A stretch of 64,000 bases of DNA from Melitaea cinxia (GCF_905220565.1 NC_059419.1:5814826-5878825); one strand, 5' to 3'. Positions 1 to 11,234 are shown, numbered from the stretch's first letter. Notes: generated by a model from the sequence alone, not told the origin. Numbers and translations: made by a program.

Positions 1-420
1 AAAATCATCGACGCCTTCCAAAATGCGACGATGTTCTAAGGTATCGCTCGTCTTGCACTTCACTAGTTTTCTCGCTATTCGCTTATGACGTCATCAGCGT
101 GTCGTCTATACTTGACAACGGCGTGTAGAGAACGGATTCATGACTACGCGCTAGAGATGCGCCAGATTTGAGATATCAGATTTATTATGGCGATTTGATT
201 AATTTTAGTTGATTTGATTTTTTATTCATTTGCTATTTATGTGTTAGCTGATGATAGTTTTATGTTTTTTACCTTTCGTTTTATTCAAATATTAAATTAT
301 TTATAGAAAATATAACACGTTTGAGTTGAATTTTGAATAGCTAATTGCAAAAATGACTTGTAATTATGATTTTTTTAAAGTGCAATAAAGAATATATAAA
401 TCATCTATACCATTTTGACT
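1..420. other. unassigned AT-rich flank
   Basis: I see no open frame, RNA gene or recognisable repeat here. The first 180 bases are less AT-rich than the rest. They could be the edge of an element or of a gene outside the window, but nothing supports either. Confidence 0.3.
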
Positions 421-662
421 AGCCCGTTGGCGCAGTCTGTAGTGACTACAGGTCAGCGGTGCTTTCTGCTCCGGAGGTTATGGGTTTGATTCCCACCCCG
501 AGTCTGGGTATAATATATATTTATTTATATTTATATGTATGCTTATCAAAAAAAAAAAATAGCTATACCAGTCAGCTGTTACCTATAACACAAGCATTAA
601 GTTGCTTACTTTAGGAACAGATGACCGTGTGTGTATGTTGTAAATATTTATTTATTTATTAT
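421..662 (+). repeat. tRNA-headed SINE
   Basis: The 5' part has tRNA-like pol III promoter boxes: a TGGCGCAG A-box-like start and a GGGTTTGATTCCC B box near 484-496. The text 'gagtctgggtataat' follows, and the copy ends in a TTTA-rich tail. A 5'-truncated relative with the same body and tail lies at 3165-3375. Structure and tail are typical of lepidopteran SINEs. The exact family name is not assignable by eye. Confidence 0.7.
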
Positions 663-1002
663 TTATTTATACCTCTTGCGTCACATCCCTAGCGGTCAAC
701 TATAGACGACTTCGGCGTTCTGGACATATCATTTACGTGGAATAAAAATGCATGTTTTTATTTCAATGTTTCTCAGTACGTGTAGCTCTACAAGACTTGT
801 TTTTTATACTCAAATGTAGCGGGGATATTCTATTTTCATAAATGTTGAATTAAAATACTAGAAATATTTTTTTAATAATTTTATTTAATATTTTTGTGGT
901 CCGGGTTTTTTGTCACCTATAGACGTCGCTGGCGCACAGGACTCGCGAGCCCTTGTCAAGTATAGGTGACTACGGCGGTCAAAAGGTTAATAGTACTAGA
1001 TC
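663..1002. other. unassigned stretch with inverted-repeat-like motifs
   Basis: There is no gene. Short related motifs occur in both orientations, such as 'ctatagacg' near 702 and 918 and 'gtataggtgactac' near 959. They suggest remains of a small inverted-repeat element. Borders cannot be fixed. Confidence 0.25.
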
Positions 1003-2267
1003 GTTCAATAAGTCCCGAGACTAACCTGGAAATGGCGCATATATTAAAAACTCTTTTGATTTTTAAAAAGTACTGGCTATCAATACAAGAATATGTGTCA
1101 AATTTTTAAAAATGGAACAATAAAATTATTGATTTTGAAACATTTAAGTGACGCTACGGTTGTAATTTCGATACAATGGAAAAAACGAGTTTCGCGTGTT
1201 GATAAAACATTGTTTTTTAATGGGAAAAAATACCGTTGAAGCACAGCAATGGCTTATAAAATGTTATGCAGGATCAGCTCCCTCTAAAGCAACCATTTGT
1301 CGGTGGTATGCCGACTTCAAACGCGGTCGCATGGACACCAATGATGGGGAACGCTCAGGTCGTCCAAATGAAGCAGTGACTCAACAAAATATTAACCAAG
1401 TCCTCAAAATCGTATTGGAAGATCGGAAGGTAAAAGTGCGAGAGATAGCCGAGATAGTGAAGATTTCAGCTGGTAGTGTTTTCACTATTTTACATAAAAA
1501 TTTGGCCATGAAAAAGCTTTTTTCTAAGTGGGTGCCGCGTTTGCTTACAACTAATCAAAAGGAACAACGTATCAATGATTCAGAGCGATGTTTGGCGCTG
1601 ATGAATCATAATAAAAAGGATTTTTTACGTCGGTATGTAACAATGGATGAAACCTGGATATACCATTTCTCTCCGGAATCCAATCGGCAGGCAGCGGAGT
1701 GGAGAGCGGCTGGTGAAAGCCGCCCGAAGCGTCCAAAGACTCAGAAATCGGCCGGTAAGGTTATGGCGTCTATATTTTGGGATGCGCATGGAATATTTTT
1801 CATCGACTACCTTGAAAAGGGGCAAAATATAAATAGTGACTATTACATGTGCTTATTGGAGCGATTGAAGTACGAAATTGCGGATAAACGGCCTCACATG
1901 AACAAAAAAAAAGTGGTGTTTCACCAGGACAACGCGCCTTGTCACAAGTCCGTGAGAACGATGGCCAAAATTAACGAATTGGGCTTCGAATTGCTTCCTC
2001 ATCCCCCTTATTCGCCAGACTTGGCCCCCAGCGATTACTGGCTGTTTGCAGACCTCAAAAAAATGCTTCAGGGTAAGAAATTTGACTAAAATAGTGAAGT
2101 TATCTTATTTTGAAGCCAAAGACAAATCGTTCTACACACATGGGATAGAAAAGTTAGAAAAGCGTTGGAGGGACTGTATCGCTCTTGGAGGAGACTATGT
2201 TGATGAATAAAAATTAATTTTATAAAAAAGACCTTTTTTTAGTACTTAGTCTCGGGACTTATTGAAC
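1003..2267 (+). mobile_element. mariner-family DNA transposon
   Basis: The ends form a 22-bp perfect terminal inverted repeat: GTTCAATAAGTCCCGAGACT at 1003 and its reverse complement ending at 2267. The total length of about 1.27 kb is normal for mariner. A flanking TA duplication is not obvious directly at these borders, so the true ends may lie a few bases further out. The interior encodes a transposase with two defects (see the pseudogene entry). Confidence 0.88.
1196..2089 (+). pseudogene. mariner transposase, slightly disabled
   Basis: Mariner transposase cuts and pastes its own element at TA targets. The N-terminal paired-like helix-turn-helix region is present. The catalytic D,D34D residues are all in place: the D of MDETW, the D of HQDNAP and the D of APSDYW, with 34 residues between the last two. 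Two breaks are visible. The natural ATG at 1176 is out of frame with the main ORF, a one-base change around 1190-1197. A TAA at 2087-2089 stops the frame, and about 40 more codons of recognisable C-terminal sequence continue in frame behind it to about 2209. It is therefore a recently dead copy, unless the breaks are assembly errors. Confidence 0.88.
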
Positions 2268-3005
2268 CACGTGTTATGTAATGAATATCTCTTTTACTGA
2301 TCATTGTCCCATACTTTTATCTGAGTTACAAAAACACTACGGCTTATCGGTCTACTACCTATGGTGAAGAATCAGCTACTCGAACTGTAAATAATATTGT
2401 CTACCTAGGCCATACAATCGAACTAGGTCGCCGATATGAGGAGTCAGTTAGGCTCAGTGGCATATGGTAGGCTTAATCAAGACTTTGAAAATTCCGCAAA
2501 GCTAGAATACATTAGACTTCGAAAAATGCGCCACACCTACTGTGTTGATGGATAGACTAGTCCACAAGTTTAGTCACTCATCGTTCTATGTAAAGGTCTA
2601 TGCTTGCAGCCTTGGAGTTTCTCTTAGTGATAGGATAAGATTATCCCCGAGAGAACGAAATTAACCCACATAGCCCGTAAATTCCACAATTTCAAGTGAT
2701 AGGCTGGTCAACTAATAATCGCAACTAACAAATGTAACATAAAAATACGAATCCGAACCAAATACGTAAAAATGAACAAACTTTGCCGTTATCGTTATAA
2801 TATATCGAATTAATATTTTAACTGTAAAATAAATATTGCTTGGCACATTTTATCAAAGTTTCACGTAGGTACCTATTCTAGTTTTCACTCAAATCGAGTT
2901 AGATGTTAGTTGACGCACGGAAACAAGCGGCGCGGCGCCGCATTTGACGATTAAGGATATAGAATTGTAGACAGTTATTTGACGTTATTTGTTGTGATGA
3001 CAATT
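2268..3005. other. unassigned region
   Basis: I see no intact ORF. Frames near 2300-2650 contain broken stretches that could be remains of a LINE, but no diagnostic motif survives. Confidence 0.25.
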
Positions 3006-3440
3006 ATATTACATACTAGCTGTGCTAGCGACTTCGTCCGCGTGGAAAAGTGACTTTACATGTTCAACGTGATTCTTTAACTTGGCATAACTTTTTTTTA
3101 TATATGAACCGATTGACATGAAACAAACATAAATGTTAAGCTAAGCTTACAATATATACTGCTTTCAGTTCCGCGGGTTGCGGGTTCGATTCCCCCCTGA
3201 GTCTGGGTGTAATATAATATTTGTATTTATATATTTATATGTGTATTATTCCTATGTATGTTAAATATAGTCATAACAGTCGGTTGTTAACTGTAACACA
3301 AGCATTAAGTTGCTTACCATAGGAACAGACGACTGTGTATGTTATATGATATTTATTTATTTATTTATTTATACTAATGAAAACCACATCTAAATTGGAT
3401 TAGCCGTTTCTGAGATTAGCGTGCACAAACGCACAATCAT
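3006..3440 (+). repeat. RTE-type repeat fragment split by a SINE
   Basis: The head 'actagctgtgctagcgactt' at 3014 matches the common lepidopteran 'actagctgtgcccgcg' repeat also seen at 15664. A 5'-truncated tRNA-type SINE (about 3165-3375, with B box GGGTTCGATTCCC and a TTTA tail) lies in the middle. The RTE-type text appears to resume at about 3376 ('ctaatgaaaaccacatc'), so the SINE landed in an older repeat. Confidence 0.6.
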
Positions 3441-4050
3441 TGTTTTGGGTGCCATTTGCGTTGATAAAAGTCCCAATAATATATTTTCTTATATATCTTA
3501 CATGTACAGACAGAAATATTGGGTGCTGCTTAAATTTTTTTTTAATTTTTGCTAGTACAATTATTAATCATACGAGAAAATACAAAAAATACTAACATTG
3601 TCCATATAAATAAGTACGTTTAAACGTTAGAGATAAAATTACTCTTTTTTAAATATTTAAAATAAACATTGGGTAAATATTTGTAATAGACATAAACAAA
3701 CATGAGAACACATTAGATATACAGCTTATCTTTATTACAATTTACAATGCCATTGAAATATTTTACTAGTATGAAGCTTAAAATATTGTAACATTGAAAC
3801 CCCACTTACATCATGTTATAAAAATCCCCAATAGCACTTGAAACATTATTAATAAAACTTGTGTATTCTTCATTACGACAGTGTAAAAACTGTTTTTATC
3901 TAACTAAACGGATTATTGTATCTATTGTAGTTGTAAAACAGTTTTGTTATGTGATTTCTTGAGTCTTGATACGAAATGGGTGGATAAAACGAAACTACTA
4001 TTTTTACTCTACTTATTACTGACAATTTGTTGTATTATTAAAAGAAAAAA
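3441..4050. other. AT-rich spacer downstream of the Rpb10 gene
   Basis: I see no coding, RNA or repeat signature. An AATAAA on the minus strand near 4074-4079 probably marks the 3' end of the minus-strand Rpb10 transcript at about 4050. Confidence 0.35.
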
Positions 4051-4118
4051 ACAACTCAGTAAATCCTTAAACTTTATTTATCTTAAAAATACAAAATATA
4101 CAACAATAGGAATGACAA

Positions 4119-6667
4119 TTATTTCTCCAAGGGCGCATAATTAAGTAATTTTTCAATTAAATCTACGTGACCAAGCAGCATGCGACGGCAACAGTACCTC
4201 TTGAGACCCAGAGCGTCAAGAGCATCACTGAAACAATAAAATATTGTACTTTAGATTTCGATAATTATTATACTTTTAATTTTTTTTTTTTATACAATGA
4301 TAGGCTTGCGTTTGACCACTATTTTACCTGATGATAAGTGAAAATGCGGTCTAAGATGGAGCACGCTTACCTAGAAGTAACCTATTCACTCGCGACTTAA
4401 AGATCCCCAGGTTATAATTTTCTGGAAACACAGACACTGGTAGAGAGTTCCATTCTTTGGCTGTATTAAATTTATTGTAAATTACTTCCCTTAGAAAATT
4501 GTGATACAATCAAGCACTTCATTTTCTTATGAGTTATAGTAAAATTATAATTATATTTTACCAAATGATTTAGAGTATAAAATTCCACTTCTAGGCATTA
4601 GCCTATCTCCATGTAGGAGAATTAAAATATGGGATATTAGTAACGTGATGTTTTTAGAAACTTTTAAACGCCTCCCGCCCCCCTATTCGATTAAATTACG
4701 TGAATTTTTTTAGTACAAAGTATATTTATAATTTCCAAATACAGGTATAATCTCATTAATGAAAAAAGGTGAGCTAATAGGCGTATTTAATTTTTGCGTT
4801 GAAATAGAAAATGAAATGTTGCAATTAAATTTTAGGTAAGGGTAAGATTGTTCAGAATAAATGTATTTTAAATTTTTTTCATTTCATTCAAATAACTTTA
4901 CAAACACTATCTTTCTTACAACACACAATTCATACTTAATTCAAACACCGTATCATTTTACTATTGTATTAGTAGCCTTATGCACTTTGATCACATTGAA
5001 TTAATTATGTGTTTAATGAAGCATATAATTTTAGTTTTTTATTATTGCCTGAAATTACCACAAATCAACACACAATATTTTAAAAATTTTATTTATTATA
5101 TTTATTTATTTAATACTTTAATCCGCCAACCCGTATTGGCCTGCCTGGTGGATTAAGCTCTAATCCTTCCATTACATGGGGAAAGAGGCTAACGCCCAGC
5201 AGTGGGATATTACAGGCTGAAGTGAATACTTTATTTCTCATTTAAAATTAGATTAAAGAAAATAACAATATACTAAATAACAAAATTGCAAAGTAACAAA
5301 ATAATAACAACTTATTATTTATTTTTTTTATTATTGTTTAATATCAAATTAGTAAATAATGTAAATATTTTTATATGTAAAGAATTTTACTTAATATCAT
5401 ATTATCTTAGATTTTTCTTTATATTTCGTTTATACTTTATGTAAAATTATCTAAGTTTAGTAAATGATGTCTAAAATTATTATTTTATTATCAGTAAAAG
5501 TCCAAATTGCAAACAATTCTACTCATTTACATTCAAAGTAAGAACTGATTTAAACAATAAGTATTGCTCAGCAATAATACTGATTGTGCCATGATGACTT
5601 CATTACTTATAATTAATGTGACCTTTTCCATGCAATAAAATAACACTATTCATAAAAAAAATGACACTTAAAAGCAATATTACATTTAATGAGGAACCTA
5701 CAACTCAGCCAATTAGATGGATAATAATAAATAAATGAGCGCTTAACACTCAACGGCCCCCAGTAAGATGTACTTCCTACACACTCAATACACATACACA
5801 AATGTCCCAGATCACGAACAACATCTATATGGCCAATACAAATTCTGTCATAAGTGGGGATCAAACCTACGACCCCCATCGCACCAAACAGAGCTGTGAC
5901 CATTGCGCCAACATGTCATCCTAGATTTTTACAGTTGACTAGTTGGATGGGCACCTCTTACATGACCAGTATTTTCAACATTGCCAAAACTTTGATTTCA
6001 AAATAAGACATATCGTTCAGTATTAGTAAAAGTGTATATATCAGCTTACGCTATTTTCTACATATTTTTAAATATTCCTCGACAAGACTAAGAGCATAAC
6101 CTCCTAATACTACCAGGTACCAGGTGCCTAAACCTCCAGACAACTCTAATGTATGTCAAAGAATCTTCTAAGAAATAGTTTACATGTTCCATAATGTGGT
6201 TGTTTTACTTTTTGGCACATTTTATATGTACAACAAAGACTTGAAGAGAGAAGCTGGTAGTGTCTGGATGGTGAAAGCGGAAAATAGACTGATAATGATA
6301 TATATTACAGTAAGAATATTCAGACACTAGCTTAACTCTAGCGTGAATTTAGCATGGCTGGTACTAAGTACAGTTACAATTTCCGTAAATAAATCACACT
6401 GAATACCCTCGGAACGAAATCATGCCGATAAATGGTCTAATTTTGAGGTTAGATTTGTTTTATTTTTCAAGAAGTACCAGTGACGCTAGATTACCGCTAG
6501 GATAACATTAGTGTCCGAATATCCTTAGCCTATATATTATTTTACGAGTCAAAAATTATTTTAACTTATTACCCCTCCGTGTATTCAGCTTGCAAGAGAC
6601 CGAGATATGCCTCCCATTTGTTCCCTATCACTTTGCCGCAAGTGAAGCACCGCACCGGTATTATCAT
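4119..6667 (-). CDS. POLR2L: RNA polymerases I, II and III subunit RPABC5 (Rpb10)
   Basis: This small zinc-binding subunit is shared by all three nuclear RNA polymerases and helps assemble the RPB2/RPB3/RPB11 platform. Two coding exons: 6667-6573 (ATG at 6667-6665, donor GGG|gtaata) and 4227-4119 (acceptor gtttcag|TGATG, stop TAA at 4121-4119). Phases join exactly and give 67 residues, the usual length of the family. It starts MIIPVRCFTCGKVIG and ends YAPLEK. The four zinc ligands are C7, C10, C44 and C45. An acceptor-like tttcag just 5' of the ATG suggests an upstream non-coding exon. The 2.3-kb intron is filled with repeats, which is why no single ORF reveals the gene. A TGACAGTTGAC-like stretch near 7330-7352 could belong to its promoter, but that is a guess. 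Confidence 0.96.
4270..4700. repeat. dispersed lepidopteran repeat in the Rpb10 intron
   Basis: A T-rich run is followed by 'cctgatgataagtgaaaatgcgg' and 'acacagacactggtagagagttccattctt', phrases common in lepidopteran intergenic DNA. I recognise the style but not the family. No coding frame is preserved. Confidence 0.45.
5115..5225 (+). repeat. 3' fragment of a SINE
   Basis: The text from 'aatccgccaacccgtattgg' to 'gggatattacaggctgaa' matches the 3' half of the full SINE at 31709-32052. The tRNA head is missing. Confidence 0.75.
5226..5690. other. AT-rich intron sequence
   Basis: Part of the Rpb10 intron. I see no feature beyond low-complexity A/T. Confidence 0.3.
5695..5935 (-). repeat. 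tRNA-headed SINE, reverse orientation
   Basis: On the minus strand a tRNA-like start (GGCGCAATGGTC) and a degenerate B box (GGTTTGATCCCC) are followed by a body ending in a TTTATT-rich tail near 5725-5735. A typical SINE layout, diverged. Confidence 0.55.
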
Positions 6668-6850
6668 GTTTGTCTCTGAAAAAAAAATACATAATAATGT
6701 TCTCACGATTAGATACGAAATGTTTAACGACGCAGTATGCTTTTAAATAAGTATAATAACATACATCCAAGTGAATATGTTTTTTATGACATCAATTATC
6801 ATCGGTAATTATTAGACTTATGAAATAAATAATGCTTTTTAAATATCACA

Positions 6851-7100
6851 TCAGCATATTGCAGTCTACTACTAGACATAGGCCTCCACAAGTTGGAGCC
6901 AAAAATGGCCTGAACTCATGTGTTTGGCCCATAGTCACCACGCTGGGCAGGCGGGTTGGTGAGAGGTGGCAGGGCTGGCTTTGTCGCACCGAAGACGCTG
7001 CTGCCCGTCCTCGGCCTGTGTATTTCAAAGTTGCAGTTGGATGGTTATCCCGCCATCGGTCGGCTTTATAAGTTCCAAGGTGATTGCGGAACTGTAGTAC
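6851..7100 (+). repeat. dispersed repeat family A, copy 1
   Basis: Contains 'gacataggcctccacaagtt', 'catagtcaccacgctgggcaggcgggttggt' and 'gttatcccgccatcggtcggc'. Three more copies lie at 27626-27912, 35568-35890 (reverse) and 42985-43308 (reverse). Probably a non-autonomous retroposon common in Lepidoptera. It encodes nothing. Confidence 0.8.
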
Positions 7101-7470
7101 ACACTTTTTAAATATAAACTTCTAGAATGCTTGGAGGTTATTGCACAATTATTTACATTAAAGTCTTACCTCAAAGTACAATATATTTTTAACGATGGGT
7201 TAGTGGTATGGATCAACAGTATATAAAGTAACTTTTGAATGTTTTAATAGACTTTTGTGTGATTTCCGAATGATAAATAAAAGAACGAACAATCAAAACA
7301 CACACTCGACAGAGACAATTGCAACGAATTTGACAGTTACAACTGACAGTTGACGTTCATAGACATAGATAATAAATAATGCACAGACTATATTTTAATG
7401 TTGTTTTTAATATCGTTTTGTTTTTGTTTATAAAGTTTAAAAAAAATTGTAAAATTTTTAGAAAATTATC
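7101..7470. other. AT-rich spacer, possible Rpb10 promoter area
   Basis: No ORF or repeat is clear. TGACAGTTACAACTGACAG near 7330 is a kind of motif often seen close to insect start sites. Since the Rpb10 gene reads away from here on the minus strand, this is a plausible but unproven promoter region. Confidence 0.25.
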
Positions 7471-7672
7471 TAATATATAAAATTCTCGTGTCGCGGTGTT
7501 TGTAGTTAAACTCCTCCGAAACGGCTTGACCGATTGTCATGAAATTTTATGTGCATATCGGGTAGGTCTGAGAATCGGCCAACATCTATTTTTCATTTCC
7601 CTACGTTATATTGTCAAGAAGATTAATAAAATATATGGCAAAACAACATTTGCGGGGTCACCCAGTCTTAGA
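7471..7672 (+). repeat. Helitron-like non-autonomous repeat, complete short copy
   Basis: Starts near 'ctaatatataaaattctcgtg' and ends 'atatggcaaaacaacatttgcggggtcac'. A second, longer copy follows immediately at 7673 and resumes at 9448-9560 after the LINE insertion, with the same 'atatggcaaaacaacg' end. This kind of end is familiar from lepidopteran Helitron-like elements. No Rep/helicase is encoded. Confidence 0.55.
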
Positions 7673-7770
7673 TTACAATTCTCATGCAACAATGTTAGTC
7701 ACTATACTCCTTCAAAACGGCTGGAGCGATTTTTATGAAATTTTGTGTGCATATCGGGTAGGTCTGAGAA

Positions 7771-9447
7771 TGCCTGCGGGCGGTGACGGGTGAGGTGGAA
7801 CACGGGAGGAAGGTTGTGGTTGCGGTGCCGTTGGACATCGCGAACGCCTTCAACAGTCTCCCGCACGCAGTGCTTCGGGAGGCACTGAAATTCTTCGTAC
7901 TGCCCCCGTTTCTAGGGAGGCTGTTGGTGACGTATCTTTCCGATCGGAAAGTAGGCCTCGAGAATCGGTCGGGGTCCGTGGAGTGCCGGCGAGTCGACTG
8001 TGGTGTCCCGCAGGGTTCGCTGCTGGGTCCGACCCTGTGGGACATTGGTTACGACTGGATCCTGCGAGGCCGTCTCCTCCCCGGGATAGGTGTCATCTGC
8101 TACGCGGATGACACCTTCGCTTACTCGCGGCGCCGAGACTACAAGGAGGCGGCGCAGCTGGCCGAGGTCGGACTCAAACTCGTGATCAGCCGCATAAAGA
8201 GTTTGGGTCTTCGTATCAGAATTGACAAGACCGAAGCACTTCTCTTCTGCGGGACCGGAAGCAAGGGACCCCCACCGGGGGCTACCCTGAAGATCGGAGA
8301 GGGGAGGGACAGGATGAGCTCCTAAATTAAATAACTGGGGCTCATCCTTGACCGAGGGTGGACCTTCGGCCCACACTTTGCTATGGTGGGACCGAAGGTC
8401 GTGAAGGTGGCGAGTGCACTAGGCAGATTCCTCCCGAACCTCAGAGGACCCAGCGCCACCTGCAGGCAGCTATATGCCCCGTTTTGGGCGGATCGCCTCA
8501 CTGCGAGGAATAAGGCCGCGCTGCGGTCTGCGCAGAGGATCATCGTGGTGAGGGTGATCCGGGGGTACCGTACGATATCCTGGGTTGCAGATACTGCTCT
8601 AGCCGGCGACCCCCCGTGGGAGCTTGTGGAGGAGGTCCTTGCCGAGACCTACTCATACGTCTCGGGTAGGGGCGATTAATGCGGAGGTGGGGGGAGGATC
8701 TGGTGGAGCAGCCGTATGGCACACGCGTAACGGCTGCCTTGCACCCGGTCCTTGAACGACCTTCCGTTTGACCCAAGTTCTTACCGGGCATGGCTGCTTT
8801 GGTGAATACTTGTGTCGGACGGCCCAAAGGAAGCCGAAAACTGGATGTCACGGTTGTGGCGTGGCGGTGGACTCGGCCCAGCATACACTCGAGGTGTGCC
8901 CGAGATGGGCGGCACTGCATCGCGATCTGACGACAGTCTTCGGAGGAGACTTGTCACTGCCGAGCGTCATCACCGCGATGATCGGTGACGACGAATCCTG
9001 GAAGGAGATGATCTCCTTCTGCGAGACAGTACTGTCCCAGAAGAAGAATGACGAGCGGATGAGGGAGGGGGCCACCGACGAGGCCTCCATCCGCAGGCGA
9101 CGAACGATGGCGCTACTTAATGCGCCTCCAGTAACGCACTCGTCTCCGTGTCGAGCCGGGATGGGAATTCGGTCCTGCTAGACACGGCGTCGTCGGGATT
9201 GTTCAGAGGTGAGCCGGACAGCCCCATGGAGGAGTAGTCTGGCCTTTTCGCCGAGCCAGCCTGTCGCTGGAGGGATCCTGTTGCCTGCAGATCCGTGACT
9301 TTCCAATTAAAGCGGCTGAAAGCTACCGCAGGGGATTTGGTCAGTATTGCACCCCCAAGTGCTGAAGCTGACAAACGGTCTAGGAATGCCCACCCGAGCA
9401 TCCTGGATATCACCCGTAAATAGGTTCCCCTGCGTTACAAAAAAAGG
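7771..9447 (+). mobile_element. 5'-truncated R1-clade non-LTR retrotransposon
   Basis: It is GC-rich, unlike its surroundings. It carries the reverse transcriptase core and the C-terminal region of an R1-type LINE and ends in an A run just before 9447. The endonuclease and ORF1 are missing, which fits 5' truncation on insertion. It sits inside a Helitron-like repeat with an apparent target duplication. Confidence 0.8.
7783..9181 (+). pseudogene. R1-type reverse transcriptase remnant
   Basis: The first frame (7783-8325) carries RT motifs in order: VPLDIANAFNSLPH, CGVPQGSLLGP and the active-site block CYADDTF, whose paired aspartates are intact. A stop and frame changes near 8323-8383, 8676 and 8768 break the rest into three frames. 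The last frame (8768-9181) contains the cysteine/histidine array CHGCGVAVDSAQHTLEVC, the C-terminal zinc-like motif of R1 elements. Not functional as it stands. Confidence 0.85.
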
Positions 9448-9574
9448 GTAGGGTTAGAAGCGGCCAACATCTTTTTTTTTATAACCTTAAGGTATCAAGT
9501 GGGGATTAAGGGGTTTAATAACATATATGGCAAAACAACGTACGGGTCAGTTAGTATCTAATAAAATGTATTCA

Positions 9575-9915
9575 TATGTTGACGACACGTTGGTGCAACA
9601 GTCACAGCACTGGTTTGTGGCTGTTGTGCTGGCAGTTGTGGGTTTGATCCGCGCACATAACAAAAATTTGTATTGTGTTAATTTTCTAGAATATATTAAT
9701 TTACAATGTTTTACAAATTTATACTTTAAGACACAAAAACAAAAAAACAAAAAAACAGTTTTGCGGGTTCGATTACCGCTCGACATGGATATTTGTATTT
9801 AAACAAATATATCTTTCCAGTTTATATATCAGTCCTTGTGGGTTCCCCTCTGTACCTCGAAGAGCAAGTTAAGCTGTCAGTTGTTATCATAAATATCTAA
9901 TAGCGATCGAAAGTC
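9575..9915 (+). repeat. composite tRNA-derived SINE
   Basis: Two B-box-like stretches (GGGTTTGATCC near 9641 and GGGTTCGATTACC near 9766) come before the body 'cagtccttgtgggt...agcaagttaag', which is shared with the SINE at 31709-32052. It looks like one SINE head inserted next to another. Confidence 0.6.
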
Positions 9916-10129
9916 AGCGCTTGTTGCGTAGTCTCATTTAAAATTGAGCGACATCTAACGAGTAGTTTTTGAGCTATCCTTAATAATGCGCATTTAAGTG
10001 CATTCTTCGACTATGTTGATGTTGTCATTCTATTAGTTGTAGATATAAAATGTAATCGTTTTTTTTTTGGTTTGTAACCAAACATAAATTTTAAATATTT
10101 GTCGGCACCCATGCTGTCATATCATAGGC

Positions 10130-10345
10130 ACTTAGCAAGAGATAAACAACAGATGCACCGATAGTACCACTTAGCATATCGTTCGACTCACTCATTCTAT
10201 TACTCGAGTTATTCTGACGTATATAAAACGACCGGTGCAACAGCAGCTAAGAAGTCTTAGCTCTGGCTTGGCATGGTTTACTTGTTGTATCCTGCTAGTA
10301 GCTTAATCTAGACTTTTTCAATAAATAATATGTGCAACACAGGGC
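10130..10345 (+). repeat. possible solo LTR or LTR fragment
   Basis: It has the layout of an LTR promoter: a TATATAAAA at about 10218, a GC-richer leader, and AATAAATAA near 10321. The following 10346-10580 has a short open frame (10373-10579) without recognisable motifs. No partner LTR is in the window, so the call is tentative. Confidence 0.3.
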
Positions 10346-10799
10346 GGACAACTCAAGCAGTGAAGGTGAACGTTGATGCGCTTCTCAAAGGGGGGTCTCC
10401 TCAAACCTACACCTAGGTCAACTAGTCAGTCTAGGTCAAGTCCTAGGAACTGCTCTAAGTTTCTCCCTCTGCCACACGATGGACCCGGCACCCACACAGT
10501 GAATCCATCGAATGCTAAAAAGTTAGTCTCCCCCTCGTTAACTAATAAATATCTTGGGTTACCTTACATTGTTAATTAAAACAGTGTGACCTCATTCCTA
10601 CACATTTAAAAGTATTCTCTGCACTTTACCACTAGCTTCTGACAAACCGTTAGTAAATTTAACTACTAAATATTAAGACGAAAGGTTGCCTGGAAAAGAT
10701 CGCTATAAGCAATAAGGCCTCCTTTGCATACATTATTTGTTTTAGTATCAAATTGTTCTAAAATGAATCTTCTTTTTTTGTGTACAATAAAGCTTTTTT

Positions 10800-11065
10800 T
10801 TATCACTAGGTCGGCTAACTAGCGTACGGTTCACCTGATGGTAAGAGATTACCGTAGCTTATAGACACCTGCAACGCCAGAAGCATCGCAAGCGTGTTGC
10901 CGACCCAATCCCTAATCCCCCCAGGAGCTCTGGTCACCTTACTCACCAACCGGAACACAATACTGTTTGAAAACAGTATTATTTAGCTGTGATCTTCTGT
11001 AAGGTCGAGGTACTACCCCAGTTGGGCTGCTCCATATTTTGAGCAGAAAATTCCTGCTGTGCCCT
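10800..11065. repeat. dispersed lepidopteran repeat
   Basis: Includes 'ttcacctgatggtaag', 'tgttgccgacccaatccctaatcccc' and 'ttcctgctgtgccctacc'. Related pieces lie at 38745-38945 and, reversed, at 40985-41115. A non-coding repeat of uncertain class. Confidence 0.6.
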
Positions 11066-11186
11066 ACCAAGCTTAATAAATAACTTTTAGGTTCAAGTTT
11101 TGTGTGTCAGAATTAAGTTTTAGTTTGAATAAAATTGTATTTTACTAATGTAAAAATATTTTGTTGCAGATATTTGTTACTGAATC

Positions 11187-11234
11187 ATGACTGTTAGTGT
11201 CAAACAGGAACTAATCTTAGAAGACAGTCAAGTG
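11187..11234 (+). CDS. probable alternative first coding exon of the P5B ATPase
   Basis: An ATG opens 16 codons (MTVSVKQELILEDSQV) that end exactly at a good donor (GTG|gtaaga) in phase 0. A good acceptor (tttgttgcag) lies 17 bases upstream of the ATG, so this would be a second exon behind a non-coding one. Exon 2 of the ATPase (14628) also begins in phase 0, so splicing would give an alternative N-terminus replacing the 36 residues of the exon at 13510. The ATPase is the nearest plus-strand gene. The exon could instead belong to an unseen transcript. Confidence 0.4.

Larger units (their letters stand above)
7673..9560 (+). repeat. second Helitron-like copy, split by an R1-clade LINE
   Basis: The left part (7673-7770) and right part (about 9448-9560) together reproduce the copy at 7471-7672. 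The break falls after 'gggtaggtctgagaat'; the right side starts again with 'gggtagggttagaag'. This looks like a roughly 15-bp target duplication, now diverged, flanking the LINE. Confidence 0.6.

Noticed and set aside
7695..8920. Minus-strand ORFs in the GC-rich block
   Set aside because: Antisense shadows of the R1 reverse transcriptase remnant.
10373..10579. 68-codon ORF after the possible LTR
   Set aside because: Ser/Pro-rich, no recognisable motif, no support as a gene.
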